A DNA stretch of 64,000 nucleotides from assembly GCA_036925085.1 (NCBI GenBank), contig JAUPFP010000007.1, positions 5,866,058 through 5,930,057 on the forward strand, written 5' to 3'. Positions 48,850-59,934 of the stretch are shown here, one piece after another (positions within the stretch are counted from its first letter, which is position 1; each line of letters starts with the position of its first letter). The notes below the pieces were generated by a model. It was given only the letters and a program-made list of their open reading frames with translations, did not search any database and was not told where the DNA came from. Origin of the DNA: Brachycybe producta. Taxonomy: Eukaryota; Arthropoda; Diplopoda; Playtdesmida; Andrognathidae. The position numbers and the translations under genes are program-made.

Positions 48850-49384
48850 TGATTAACGCTGTACAAACAAGGACAAAAACCTTGAAGCACGTCGGAATTT
48901 ATATAAATTTAAATGAATAAATGAACCGCTTTTTTCTCAAGGTCAACTATATGTTGTACACTCCCCATCCAAGAACCCCATGATATTAAATTGGAGATGG
49001 GAAAAGGTTGGAAAGTGTAGAAGGAGGAGAGAAACGTGGAGGGAGAAAAAAGGGGAAGGGGTGACTGAAATTGAAATGAAAGGAGTAAAAAAGGGAACAA
49101 ACGACGCGCATGCGCACACCAGAGAAAATGAAAAACTCATTTTCTCTTTCAAATATAAAAAGGGGAGGGGATAATAGTAGCAAAATTAAACTACAGTTTA
49201 TAACAGGCAATGGTGAACAGCATTAGAATTTCTTTTGCTCAGCCCTTTTATGAACATAATCAATTTCTAATTGGTTTGTTACTTGGTCTGACGTCATAAA
49301 AGGGCGGAGGAAAAGAAATTCTAATGCTGGGCACGATTGCCTGTGAATTTTGCTCCCGTCATTTATGACGGGTTACCCCACTAG
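48850..49384 (+). mobile_element. Non-autonomous Helitron, copy B
   Basis: Same family as copy A. The body starts about 48864 (ACAAACAAGGACAAAAACC). The 3' end is the intact hairpin CCCGTCATTTATGACGGG followed by TTACCCCACTAG, with CTAG at 49381-49384 and T next, the canonical Helitron terminus. The internal dyad 49203-49345 is shared with the other copies. The 5' TC end was not fixed. Confidence 0.78.
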
Positions 49385-49407
49385 TATATATATATATATA
49401 TATATAT
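49385..49407. repeat. (TA)n microsatellite directly after the Helitron B terminus
   Basis: It begins at the base following CTAG. Copy A also has a short TATATATTAAGCC near its 5' side, so this may be part of the 5' region of the next Helitron copy. Confidence 0.7.
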
Positions 49408-49439
49408 TAAGCCCCATCTATCTTTCTTAGTCTCCTTGT

Positions 49440-50246
49440 TTCCTTCCCTCAGTAATGTTCTACAAACAAGGACAAAAACCTTGAAGCACGTCGGAAGTTA
49501 TATAAATTTAAATGAATAAATGAACCACTTTTTTCTCAAGGTCAACTATATGTTGCACTCTCCCAATCCAAGAACCCCATGATATTAAATTGGAGAGGGG
49601 AAAAGGTTGGAAAGGGTGGGGAAGAGAGAAACGTGGAGGGGGAAAAAGGGGGAGGGGAAACTGAAATTGAAATTAAAGGAGTAAAAAAAGGAACAAACGA
49701 TGCACATGTGCACACCAGAAAAAATGTAAAGCTCATTTTCTCTTTCAAATATAAAAAAGGGGAGGGGATAATATCAAAATTAAACTTAAATTTATCACGG
49801 GCAATTGTGCCCAGCATTAGAATTTCTTTTGCTCCGCCCTTTTATGAACGTCATCAATTTGTAATTGGTTTGTTAATTGGTTTGATGTCACATGCTTCGC
49901 GTTTTTCAATTTCTAATCTGTTTGTTACTTGGTCTGACGTCATAAAAAGGCGTAGGAAAAGAAATTCTAATGCTGGGCGCAATTGCCTGTGAATTTTGTT
50001 CCCGTCATGAGCCAGTTTTTTCTCATGGACAACTTTATGTTGCGCTCACCCGATCCAAGAACCCAAACAATATTAAGGTGCTTAGACAAAATGGAAGTGG
50101 TCAAGGCAAATTACTTCATGACAACCGGACATTCACACAAAATGTCATTTATAATGAAGTATTTGAATAAAATAGTTAAATAATTTTAGTAACAAAATTA
50201 GACTAGAATTGTATTCCCGTCATTTATGACGGGTTACCCCACTAGT
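49440..50246 (+). mobile_element. Helitron, copy C, carrying the end of a helicase gene
   Basis: In tandem with copy B. The shared body runs to about 50010, where the 3' hairpin is entered (CCCGTCAT at 50001-50008) but then switches to helicase coding sequence. A second CCCGTCAT at about 50214 leads into the complete terminal hairpin and CTAG at 50243-50246. The element thus has an additional 213-bp segment that A and B lack. Confidence 0.72.
50012..50170 (+). pseudogene. Helitron Rep/helicase, C-terminal fragment
   Basis: The frame FSHGQLYVALTRSKNPNNIK, then VL, and after a short linker NVIYNEVFE and TAA, is the C-terminal end of the Pif1-like helicase of Helitrons: the GQLYVALTR block is helicase motif VI and V-YNEVF is the usual ending. 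Only about 50 residues remain; the Rep endonuclease and the rest of the helicase are missing. The same motif VI region survives as a decayed fossil (SQGQLYV...SKNP) at about 48940, 49540 and 28340. The stop is immediately followed by a 3' UTR leading to the Helitron terminus. Confidence 0.8.
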
Positions 50247-51590
50247 GTTATAAAGTTGCACAACATTTCGTATCGTGATTCAGAGGCTGATAATGTCTAC
50301 TATGTCTAGATACAAAGTCTTGCAACTGTAATTTGGCAGTCGCTAGTCAGTCCCATACATTGACGGGCGACTTTGTATCCAAGTGTGAACTATGCTTTAC
50401 TGTATGGTGGAAAGAGGGGTACAACTGATTTCACAGTGAAAGGAATACTTTATAATAGTTCCATACGTTTTCATTGACATAATCAGGTTATATGATCTAA
50501 ATGTGCAAATGTCAATGAGTATGGGTTACACGAGCATACTTAATTGTACCAAAAGGCTATATTCCTTTAAAGGCTTGTGTGTGTGTGTGCAGCAGTGCAG
50601 CAAAATGAACTTGTTTCTTTACAAAATATACATGTATGTAAGGTACACGCATGAGCAGCAAGTGTTTCGTTATGCCTGTGAGGTCCTATGAACTGTTTCA
50701 TTGTATTCAAAATAGGTATCGAACCCTTAAAAAAATGGTGACATTAGTCAAAATTTGCATATTTTGAGTTATTTCTGCAAAAACATCAGAAAATAGTTGA
50801 ACTTTCATTAGGAAGTGTCATTAGGGTTTGTTAATAATAACTGTTATAACAAATGAAAATAATTGGTAATTTAATATATTATTTCTGAGACATGCATTAT
50901 TTTTAATTGTGTTTTCTGGAAAATGATGTTTTTGTTTACATGTGTCACTATTGTAACACCCTGTAGTAACAGAATGGTGGAACACACCGTAGAAATTCCT
51001 TTCTTTCAGTATGGCACCCCTTGGTGCACAGATGTCCAAACTTGGGTGGCCCGAATTCTAGTGAATTCGAGGAACCGTGAGAAATTGGAAAAAGAGTCCC
51101 AAAAATACCTTTCCTTATAAGGTATTGATCTCAGCCCGGGGCAATGATTGGCTCAATTGGTCAATCATTGAGCCCTGAGGTGACAGTCGCCCCTCCTTAA
51201 AGACCGGATGAAAGTGCCGTGACACTTATGTGTGAGGACAGTTAGTCAGAGATTTTTAGAGAGTTCAGTTGACTAAAGAAGAGATTTTTATATTATCACA
51301 AAAGATGTATATGCAACAATGTAAAGATAACCAGTAGAGAGTCTTTATCTGCCTCAAATAGTGGGAGTGTTGTGTATTGTGTTTTTGAGTCGATTGTTCC
51401 AAAAATAGTGGAACGCCCAACAGAGGCACTCGGATACTATCCGAGCCCCTCTGCTTGGAGCCTCCATAGGACTCGACAGAACAGTAATCGTGCCATCGTA
51501 GTCGTCTCGCACTGTACAGAAGATCCCTAAGAGAAAGTCTTTTTGTGGGCTTTAAAGAGCGGTTAAACCGAATGAACTGTAACCACAGAA

Positions 51591-51749
51591 ATGTCGCGAC
51601 CAGTGAAATCATTGCTGGCTGGTCCTCCAGAGCCGGCACCAGCACGTCAAAATGGTGGCGTCAAAGGGCCAGCCACGTCACACTATTCTTCTAAGGATGT
51701 TGTGTGTTTTAATTCAGCCTGCGATAATAAATCGTTATTTATTTCATGA
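51591..51749 (+). other. GC-richer 52-codon open frame, unidentified
   Basis: ATG reads MSRPVKSLLAGPPEPAPARQ, then NGGVKGPATSHYSSK, ending at TGA. The composition (Pro, Ala, Gly) and higher GC differ from the AT-rich DNA around it. It could be a first coding exon, or part of a solo LTR or other insertion that begins near 51120. No domain recognised. Confidence 0.2.
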
Positions 51750-51775
51750 TATAAAAAATATTTTCTGATTGATGA

Positions 51776-52022
51776 CAATCGATTCTTAAAACTGCAATAA
51801 ATGCCATAATGTTATGGCAAGGTCAAGACATAATTTAGATTTGTTAATTAACAACAACAAAGTTATGATTGATTTTTTTAGTTTTGGTTGATTTAAATGT
51901 TAATATCATTACAAAGTCTTTAAAATCAATAACAAGTTTAGTTTAGTTAGTTGAGAAATATAAATTGTGTATTGATCTTGTCATAACATTATAGTATTCA
52001 TTGTAGTTTTAAGAATCGATTG
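51776..52022. mobile_element. TIR element with about 50-bp ends (247 bp)
   Basis: CAATCGATTCTTAAAACTGC, then ATAATGTTATGGCAAGGTCA, at the left mirrors TATTGATCTTGTCATAACAT and GTTTTAAGAATCGATTG at the right. Confidence 0.65.
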
Positions 52023-52949
52023 CATGTTATGGATCAGAAGACATTTTACATATATATCGTGAAATGAATCAACATTTACTACTTTTGTGAAATGTTTATG
52101 CCCAACTTTTGAACATAAGTGGGAACAGTCACTCATAGATGCCTATGTAAACTATTACTGCTCGTGTACTTAACACCTCTGTTTCCAAGTCTAGCCTATT
52201 TTCTAGCCTCTTAAAAACTGATTGTACTGAAAAGGCACAGAAGGACACTTCTGAGTTTTACAAGAGTTGTTTTCTGCGGCTGATCTATTCATTAAGGAAC
52301 AAAAAAGGTGGTTTTGGTGTTAGTGATTTACACACCAAGCACTAATTTTTTTTTGCTAATGAAAACTATTTTCCATTTACAGTATGTTTACACAAACACT
52401 TTGCATCATATTTCCCTTTTCTCAACGATAGATATCTATTTATACAAAAAAATAACATTTTTTGTCAATGTAAACATTCAAGTTCGCTCGTTATGTGTGG
52501 TTTTACTTTTTTAGATCGGAAGTTCATACAAGTAGCAAACAAAAATCCCCACCATTTGTATCGACGATTTGGTAGGATCGACTCCTATGAATACTCAGTG
52601 CTGTTGCAAGCTATTACTAGGTATCATAAACGAATGTAACCAAAAGTGTCGATATTAGTATAGCCTCCTACGCAGTTTTCGCACCGCCCACTATTTTAAA
52701 TTGTTGCCTACATTATGTGTAGAGCCTCTGTAGGAGGACATACTATATATAGGGCTATACAGAATTTTAGTGGGATAAGTGCTCAGGTGGAACCCGGCTT
52801 AATTGGTTGAAGGGAGTTTTAGGTTAGGATGTTTACGAAAAGGAGATCTACACTATCGCTTGCAAAGCATGATCTGCTTTAAAGTTTGGTCATTTTCAAA
52901 CTCACATAAAAAGCTTATTTTGAAATATATCAACACGAAAATACTATTA

Positions 52950-53688
52950 AGAGGCTACATCGCAAAATTTCTTCGAAAAATCTCTACAAAGAGCACTAGC
53001 ATCGTTTTTCTATTGAGCCCTTAGACCCGATGTTAAAGAAGAAACGTTAGTTTTTAAAATACACAGTCGCAGCAGCAATATATTTATTTTTTATATTTAA
53101 AGTTGTCCAATTTTGATGGTACAAAGTGCAATGTGCACCTTAAATATATGCTTATCTATTGATAGAATGACAAAAAATTGGTGTTTTTTTATTTTTAAAA
53201 AGTATTTCAAAATCGCGAATGTTAAACTTCAATGAGTACACCCAAATAACAAAAAGACATCCATTAAAATGTTGGTAAAAAATATCTAAAAGTAAAATTT
53301 AAAAAAAAAACACAAGTAAACCACAGTGAAGGCAACACATTGGCGCACGTGCTGATTTTTATCTGGCTTTTTATTTGGTTGTACTCAATGGTGTTTAACA
53401 TAAGAGTTAGAAATTCGCGATTTTGAAATAGTTTTTAAAAATAGAACCGCACTTACCAACTTTTTGTCATTATATCACTAAATCAGCATAAATTTAAGGT
53501 GCACATTGCACTTTGAACCATCAAAATTGGACAACTTTAAATATGAAAAATAAACATATTGCTGCTGCGCCTGTGTATTTTAAAAATGAACGTTTCTTCT
53601 TTAACATCAGGTCTATGGACTCAATAGAAAAAAACGATGCTAGTGCTCTTTGTGGAGATTTTTCAAAGTAATTTTGCGATGTGGCCTC
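52950..53688. mobile_element. Palindromic element with about 195-bp arms
   Basis: The arms begin AGAGGCTACATCGCAAAA and end TTTTGCGATGTGGCCTC. They match along TACACAGTCGCAGCAGCAAT and TTTAAAGTTGTCCAATTTTG and end at GTGCACCTTA. The target duplication is TTA (52947-52949 and 53689-53691). A single arm of the family is at 26443-26636. Confidence 0.7.
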
Positions 53689-53691
53689 TTA

Positions 53692-54258
53692 TGCCTAGTT
53701 CTCACAATCTTCTTGTAGCTCGGGCTAAAATAGCCTTGGCTAAACGACTGTGTTCACATGTGAGCAGCACTGGCCATTATGTGTGGACATTGTGCGTGTG
53801 TATAGCCTGCATAATGTATACATAATTAAAGGTAAAAATGGCTGATATTGTACATACTAACAAAACTGAATTGCATGTGTCTTCTTCCAACACACTAAAT
53901 GCAACATATTTTAATTGTAGGTAGGTTGATGATTTAGAGTTTATGGAAATAAGTAATTATTAAATAAAGATCAATTGATAATTTTAAATTATTTTAATAA
54001 ATTAACAAATAGACCAAAACATCTAACAATGGAAATAGAAAATGAATGACGCCATTTTCTATTCAGATTTATGACCACCAGGTGGGGTAGGATCAAGTTA
54101 ACTTTTTCTTGCATTCACACTAAATAATGTGTAGGCTACATATATGTAACCAAGGCTACCTAACCAAAGCTAACATTTGACATTGACCACCATCTAGTGT
54201 GTGTTCTCACAACCCGTATACATAGCCTGAGCTACATGAAGGTTGTGAGAACTAGGCA
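53692..54258. mobile_element. TIR element TGCCTAGTTCTCACAA, inserted in the neighbour's target duplication
   Basis: The perfect 16-bp ends TGCCTAGTTCTCACAA and TTGTGAGAACTAGGCA extend imperfectly (CTTCTTGTAGCTCGGGCTA / TAGCCTGAGCTACATGAAG). It is flanked by TTA at 53689-53691 and 54259-54261. 567 bp, no transposase. Confidence 0.72.
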
Positions 54259-55309
54259 TTAGGTGTTTGAGTTGTTGTTAACCTTCTAGTTTCTAAAACA
54301 CATTCAAGTTTCTTTTCATTTTGCAACTGAAAAACAGAATAATGAAGACTTGGAGATGTTCCGTTCTGATATGAAATAAGCTGAGTTTAATGTGGAGTTG
54401 TGTTAGTTTGTTTTACTAGTACAAATTTCCTTTCTGAACTTATTTTAAGGTTAAAATTTTTCTAAAAAAAAACACATTTTAAATTTGTCTACCTTGTAGA
54501 AAAATAAGTCTTTATTGACTATAAATGGTATGATGGGAATCAGTACTGTCCTCCCCCCTCCTCCCTCTCCTCCACCCTAGAAAACTTGAATACAATCAAT
54601 GTCTTTTCTGGCGACTGAATGCAATTTTTTTTTATTCTCTCATTTTCACTCAATCAATAACAAAAAGAACATGAAAATGTATTGAATTTTTTTTTTTCAC
54701 ATAAAAGTTGACCTTTTTTTTTTGTATATTCAGAGCAAACGAACAAAATTTTTCCTTTTTTTTGTTAGAATATTTCACGCACTCTCCCCTCTCTCCTCCT
54801 TGCTTCCTCTTTATTTCTCTCAACTTGAAGTTAACCTCCTGTCGACAAAATCTATTATTTTATTTTTCAGCACCTTTTTTTTGTTATTTTTCTTGATTTT
54901 TCATTAAGTTGAAATTTATTCTTAGAAAAGAAGAAGAAGAAAATATTATTATTGTCATTTCTGAAAGATGTTTTGAGGTTTAAGACTGCATATTTTTTTT
55001 ATTTTCTAAGAAAAATGAAATTTATTTTTTCTTTGACTTTCTAAGAATTCCCCGGTTGAATTTTAATGGACTATATATATAAATTTTAATGATATTTATT
55101 TCGGTCTGGTATTTTGAAGGTTATGTTTTCCATATCTTAAGTGATGAAATAGTTATATGCCTATTTGAGTTAAGAGGAATGGGCGCACAATGGGCACATC
55201 AGCAAATAGTTGATGTGAAGATCTTTTGTTTTTTTCCGGCTTTACTAAAACCTCACTTTTTTAACGTTTAATGAACAGCTAATTAGGGACGCTGATTAAT
55301 TCTGTTATT

Positions 55310-55600
55310 CAGGAGAAAAATTAAATTGAAACTAGAAAGTGTTTTAGAAACTAGAAGAAACAGTTCAATCACTTACTGGCATTTTCATGCTGATATCTTT
55401 CAAAATAATGTTTTATAGATAAAAATTTTAAAATATCGTCTGCTTAAAATTGGGTCACTTTCAAACAAAACATAAAAAAGCTTATTTTGAAAGATATTAA
55501 TGAGATTATTCCTTAAATGATTAAACTACCCTTCTAGTTTCTAAATCACACTCAAGTTTCTCTTCATTTTGCACCTAAAAACGAAATAATTAAGGGTTTG
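55310..55600. repeat. AGAAACTAGAAGGG-family foldback repeat, copy
   Basis: GTTTTAGAAACTAGAAG, CAATCACTTA and TTTCAAAATAA are mirrored by TTATTTTGAAAGATAT, ATTAAACTACCCTTCTAG and TTTCTAAATCACACTCAAG. This is the best preserved copy in the window. Confidence 0.6.
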
Positions 55601-56457
55601 AGAGGCGTATACACTTTAAAAACGCCGTAAGTGACATCATCTATACAAAAATGGGTTAGAAAGCAACAAAAAGGCCCTTGAAATTGGAATATTTTTGGGG
55701 GTTTCTATATATATTGGCACTAGTGCCTTATTTTAAGAGCACACGCCCAAAATGCATTGGTCCAACACCAATTTTCATTGGCCCTGTGCACACTTTGATA
55801 CCGCAAAACGCCCATTTTATCTCTGTAGCTCCAATAACCATGTTGAAGCTATCTTTTATATGAAGTTTTTATGATATTGTTCAACTATTTAATTAAAGTA
55901 TTGTTCCAATTTAGTTTTGTCGTAATTTTATTTTGTCATCAATGGGAGGAAGAGCAAAAGGAGGAGGAGGAGGAGAAGAAGAAAAAAAGTCGCCCCAGTT
56001 TGACTTTTTATATTACAATTTTACAAATGGAATTTCGGAACAGTTTTGTTCCTCTTTAGGGAATAAAGCCTCGTTTTTTGTGGGGGGGGGGGGTTATTTG
56101 GCACTTTCATAAGAATAGATACACACACACACTCTCGGATGTCATTATGATAATTTGTCAGGTATTTTCTATCTCTAGAATACACAGAACTATATATAGG
56201 ATGGATAGAGAAAAAGTTAGCGTCATTTTGACGCCATTTATTAATTTGAGGATCTAGGAAACCTTTTTTTATCTTCTTTTAAATTGGTAACAAAACAAGT
56301 GAAGATTGTCGTTTATTGATGGCTAAATATAACCGGAAGTGTCAACATTGATGTTGATAATCGATATAATAATGTTTGATTTGTGGGGAAAGCTTTGACA
56401 GAGTTAATTTTTTATATTTATATTGATTCAACATTACAGTTGAGTTTTTTCCAGTTA

Positions 56458-56652
56458 GGCCTTGTTTCCATTGGGGCGAAAATTTGAACTGTCTGAAAAC
56501 TTCAACTGATGGAAAATAAAATAAACGTGGCTCCCGCCAATAAATAGTGAATAGGCGAGGGACACGTTTGTTCTGTTTTTCTGTTTTTTTTTTTTTTTCA
56601 TCAGTTGAAATTTTCAAAAAGTTTAAATTTTCACTCCAATGGAAACAAGGCC
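56458..56652. mobile_element. PIF/Harbinger-like MITE with GGCCTTGTTTCC ends, copy 2
   Basis: The ends GGCCTTGTTTCCATTGGGG and its inverse are flanked by TTA (56455-56457, 56653-56655). 195 bp. Confidence 0.72.
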
Positions 56653-56849
56653 TTAGGAACAATATATTGACTATGAAGATAATCTTGAGAACTCAGAATG
56701 TCAATGAATAATTTTACGAGGTTGTTTTTACAAAGAAAAAAATTCAATGTTTATTGGAAACAAGAAAATATATTAAGTTTATTAAAAAATATTTTTATGA
56801 GAATATTTTTTTTAAAAAAATAAACATGTTATATTGTGAATGTTTTTCA

Positions 56850-57038
56850 AAGTTCAAGTTTCCACCCCCAATTGAAACAAGGCCTATTGTTTCCATTGGG
56901 GGTGGAAATTTGAACTTTTTGAAAAAAATATCAACTGGTGAAAAATGGAACAAACGTGGCCCCCTCCGCCTATTCACTATCATAAGTTGATATTTTTTTC
57001 AAGAGGTTGGAAATTTTCACCCGAATGGAAACAAGGCC
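56850..57038. mobile_element. PIF/Harbinger-like MITE with GGCCTTGTTTCC ends, copy 3 (complex)
   Basis: The right end CAAGGCC is followed by TTA (57039-57041). The left end consists of two outward-facing termini (CAATTGAAACAAGGCC next to TATTGTTTCCATTGGGGG), so this copy is probably two fused or nested family members. Confidence 0.6.
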
Positions 57039-58287
57039 TTAGCATTATTTGTATAGTGTGTGGAAACGGGTTTCGTTTGTGATATTCTAAGATGAAAAGT
57101 TAGTTTTTAAGCAATTTTCAATATATGAAGATGATATTGTTGAAGACACTCAAATCAACAAAACACTCTTCTCTTTTGTTCTTATTTTAATAGAATTTAC
57201 TTGTGTAGTCTCGAAGTCATATTTTTATACTTAAAAATAATTACTATTGTAATTCTTCAAAAGATGTTGTTGTGGTTGTCTTAACAACATACATTTTAAT
57301 AATTGAAATTTCAATTTTTTTTAGTCTATAATTCAATTTATAGATAAATCTTTTTTTTTTTTCACTTATGACTTCAACAAAAATTTCTACACCTTTACTT
57401 GAGAAATTAGTCGCAAAACTGTTGAGTGATTACAAGTCTCTTGTGTTTCTGTCATGCAAATCACCTTAAGCATTTACTGATTGAGAAAGACTTGAGATTT
57501 CTCAACAACAACAACGACAACAACAAAAACAAGATAACTTTTGTCTCTTTACGCTCGTACTTTATCCATCTTCTCCTGATGTGACACAATCACTGCAAGC
57601 ATGATTGCATTTTCATTGGACGACACTTCGCTTGCAGGAAGAAGTTCGTTGTTTGCGCATTCGTTGCCGCCAAAGTGGAAAAACAAGCCAATTTGAAAAG
57701 TCATTAACCAGTTTATGTAATGACTCATTTAGCATTTTATTACAATTTTAAACAGTGTGTAAAATAAAAAAAAAATTGAAACCAATCTACAAAAATTTTA
57801 TAGTAAAGGTTTTGGCTTGTTGATATATAGGTCTTATTCGGAAACTAAAGAAAAACCCTAATATCTGGAAAAAGAAAACAGAAAAAATAGTTCCGGAAAC
57901 AACATGGTGTATGTACAGAAAACGTGTTCAAGAAGAAAGAAATCATCTTAATTCACATGTTTTCTGCAGACGATTGAATTCAATATGGCAAATGATGCAT
58001 ATAATGTGAATACGAAGACGACATATTTGCAAAATGCCCCCACCTCCCTGCTTCATGTGACGCATTCGATAACCTTATTGGTGAGGTAATCATTGGAAAA
58101 AAAAGGTTGCACATCCGGGAAAGCCTTTTTTTTTACAGAATATTCTAGGGAGTGTGGAGCAATCACCTTTCTGAATTAAGTACAGCACAAAGAAATTCTC
58201 TTTAGTTTCCAATTACCACTATAGAGAAATGTCTTCATTTACTACATAATTGATAGATTTGCATAATGATTAATGATTTCACAAAAT

Positions 58288-58844
58288 GGGGCGACTGAAT
58301 AAGCGCCAAATTGAACAAACGCCAAACTGAATAAGCGCCAAATGGAACAAACGCCAAACTGAATAACCGCCAAATTTTTGGCTTTTATTCAGATTGGCGT
58401 TTCTTCCATTTGGCGCTTATTCAGTTTGGCGTTTGTTCCATTTGGCGTTTATTCAGTTTGGCGGTTATTCAGGTTTTTTTTGTTAATTCTGATGGTCCAA
58501 ATATTGTGAGCTTTTATAGACGTCAGACTGTGCAGATTTACAAACAGAACATGCTAACCTAACCTAACCTAACCTAACCAATCCTAACTTAACCTAACCT
58601 AACCAAACCAAACCTAACCAATCCTAACCTAACCTAACCAAACCTAACCTAACCTAACCTAACAATGTGTTTATCACATTTTGGCGGTTATTCAGTTTGG
58701 CGCTTGTTCAGTTTGGCGTTTGTTCCATTTGGCGCTTATTCAGTTTGGCGTTTTCCATTTGGCTTTTATTCAGTTTGGCGTTAGTTCAGATTGGCGTTAG
58801 TTCAGATTGGCGTTTGTTCAATTTGGCGCTTGATCAGCGCCACC
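58288..58844. mobile_element. Foldback-type element 2 with AACCT core
   Basis: The direct repeats CACAAAAT (58280-58287, 58845-58852) flank an element with ends GGGGCGACTG and, inverted, GGTGGCGCTG. The arms are arrays of about 19 bp alternating GAATAAGCGCCAAA/GAACAAACGCCAAA units at the left, inverted (TTTGGCGCTTATTC, TTTGGCGTTTGTTC) at the right; the left part also turns back on itself near 58375. The core 58555-58663 is an AACCT array. Same plan and size as 28774-29358 but unrelated unit sequence. Confidence 0.8.
58555..58663 (-). repeat. AACCT (TTAGG on the other strand) array in foldback element 2
   Basis: About 20 near-tandem AACCT/AACCA units, with long stretches of exact AACCTAACCT. 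It is the telomere unit of most arthropods, but here interstitial and inside a transposon-like structure. Confidence 0.8.
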
Positions 58845-59281
58845 CACAAAATATCTGATTTTCCACTTTGAAGCCCTCGATTCTGTGGCCCTCGAGTCTC
58901 TCTTTCTCTCGTAACTGTGAATTTGCAAATTTACGTTTCTCTAAATTTAACAGCTGCTTAAATTTCAAACAGATTTAATTTTATATTGAAAAAAAAACAA
59001 TGTTGCTAATTTTTATGGCTCGCTTTCCTAGCCATTAGATAAAAGATTTGTGGTTGGGGGGAAAGGTAGGGGGCAAAGTGCCAATGCCGAATATTGGAGA
59101 CCTAGGATTTTGTAGGTAAGTACGTGCCAGATCGTAACAAGGGCTTTACATCGATATAACCACAGCCATAATACGTGTCTTCGTTAGTAAGAGGGAGAGA
59201 AAAGAGAACATTGGATGGAAATTTTAGCTTTTGAAAAGACTGAACCTCATCGCTTACTGTGTTAATCAGCTATGATTACGA

Positions 59282-59603
59282 GGGCTCGAATTTTTATGCA
59301 ATATAATGCAAATGTTTCTCAATCTGTGGCTCAAGAGCCAATTAGGAAATAACAATCACAATTAATCAACCAACAATTATGTTTTTTTAATTTTTTTTTT
59401 AATCAAAAACACCTGGTTAGATGCTAGAACTTTCTAGTTGATGACTGAGAGTGACCAGACATCTAACTTCTAACCAGCCTTTTTGATTAGAAAAAAGCAT
59501 AATTGCAGCTGCTCTTATGATGATGATGATGATTACTTCACAATTGGCACTTGGGCTACAGATTGAAAAACATTTCCTTGACTTTGCATAGAAATCCGAG
59601 CCC
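59282..59603. mobile_element. TIR element GGGYTCGRATTTTTATGCA family, copy 2
   Basis: The left end GGGCTCGAATTTTTATGCA and the right end TGCATAGAAATCCGAGCCC mirror each other. The interior shares CTGGTTAG-TGCTAGAAC and ATTGCAG blocks with the copy at 16170-16463. Confidence 0.6.
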
Positions 59604-59934
59604 TAAATATTACCATTAGTTTGGCACAATTTACAAAAAAAAATAGTAAGAGTTAATTCCTTATTTTTATATATATTAAGACATCTATATAGTGTTTAGT
59701 AAGGTAGATCAATGATTGAACTAAAAATCGGTTTTCTTGTTGTCGTTGAATTGTTGAAAATATATACTATTGAGTAGAAGATGTGGTTATTCTCAAAGAG
59801 GAGAAAAGAGTGGAAAAAAATGATTGTGCGCATGGGCAGATGAGTGCAACATTGCAATAAAGTTTACCTCTGACATTTAAAGGCTTTCTCTTGAGATCTG
59901 GGTTCTTTTTCTAGGCCACCCCTTCTCTCTCTAT

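Larger units (their letters stand above)
52880..54340. mobile_element. AGAAACTAGAAGGG-family repeat interrupted by two nested elements
   Basis: The left part (TTTTCAAACTCACATAAAAA, GCTTATTTTGAAA) and the right part (AACCTTCTAGTTTCTAAAAC, CATTCAAG) are contiguous in other family members (compare 55440-55580). Here they are separated by 52950-53688 and 53692-54258. Confidence 0.6.

Noticed and set aside
49542-49992. Overlapping open frames in the Helitron body
   Set aside because: They translate the purine-rich non-coding body of the element; only the helicase end at 50012-50170 has real homology.
51120-51750. Solo LTR
   Set aside because: I could not find TG...CA ends with a matching short duplication, nor a primer binding site; kept only as a low-interest observation.
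58555-58663. True telomere or chromosome end
   Set aside because: The AACCT array is short, degenerate, interstitial and enclosed in an element with its own target duplication.
58288-58844. CRISPR-like array of short repeats
   Set aside because: The repeats are inverted as well as direct, spacers are not unique, and the setting is a eukaryotic genome; a foldback element with target duplication fits.
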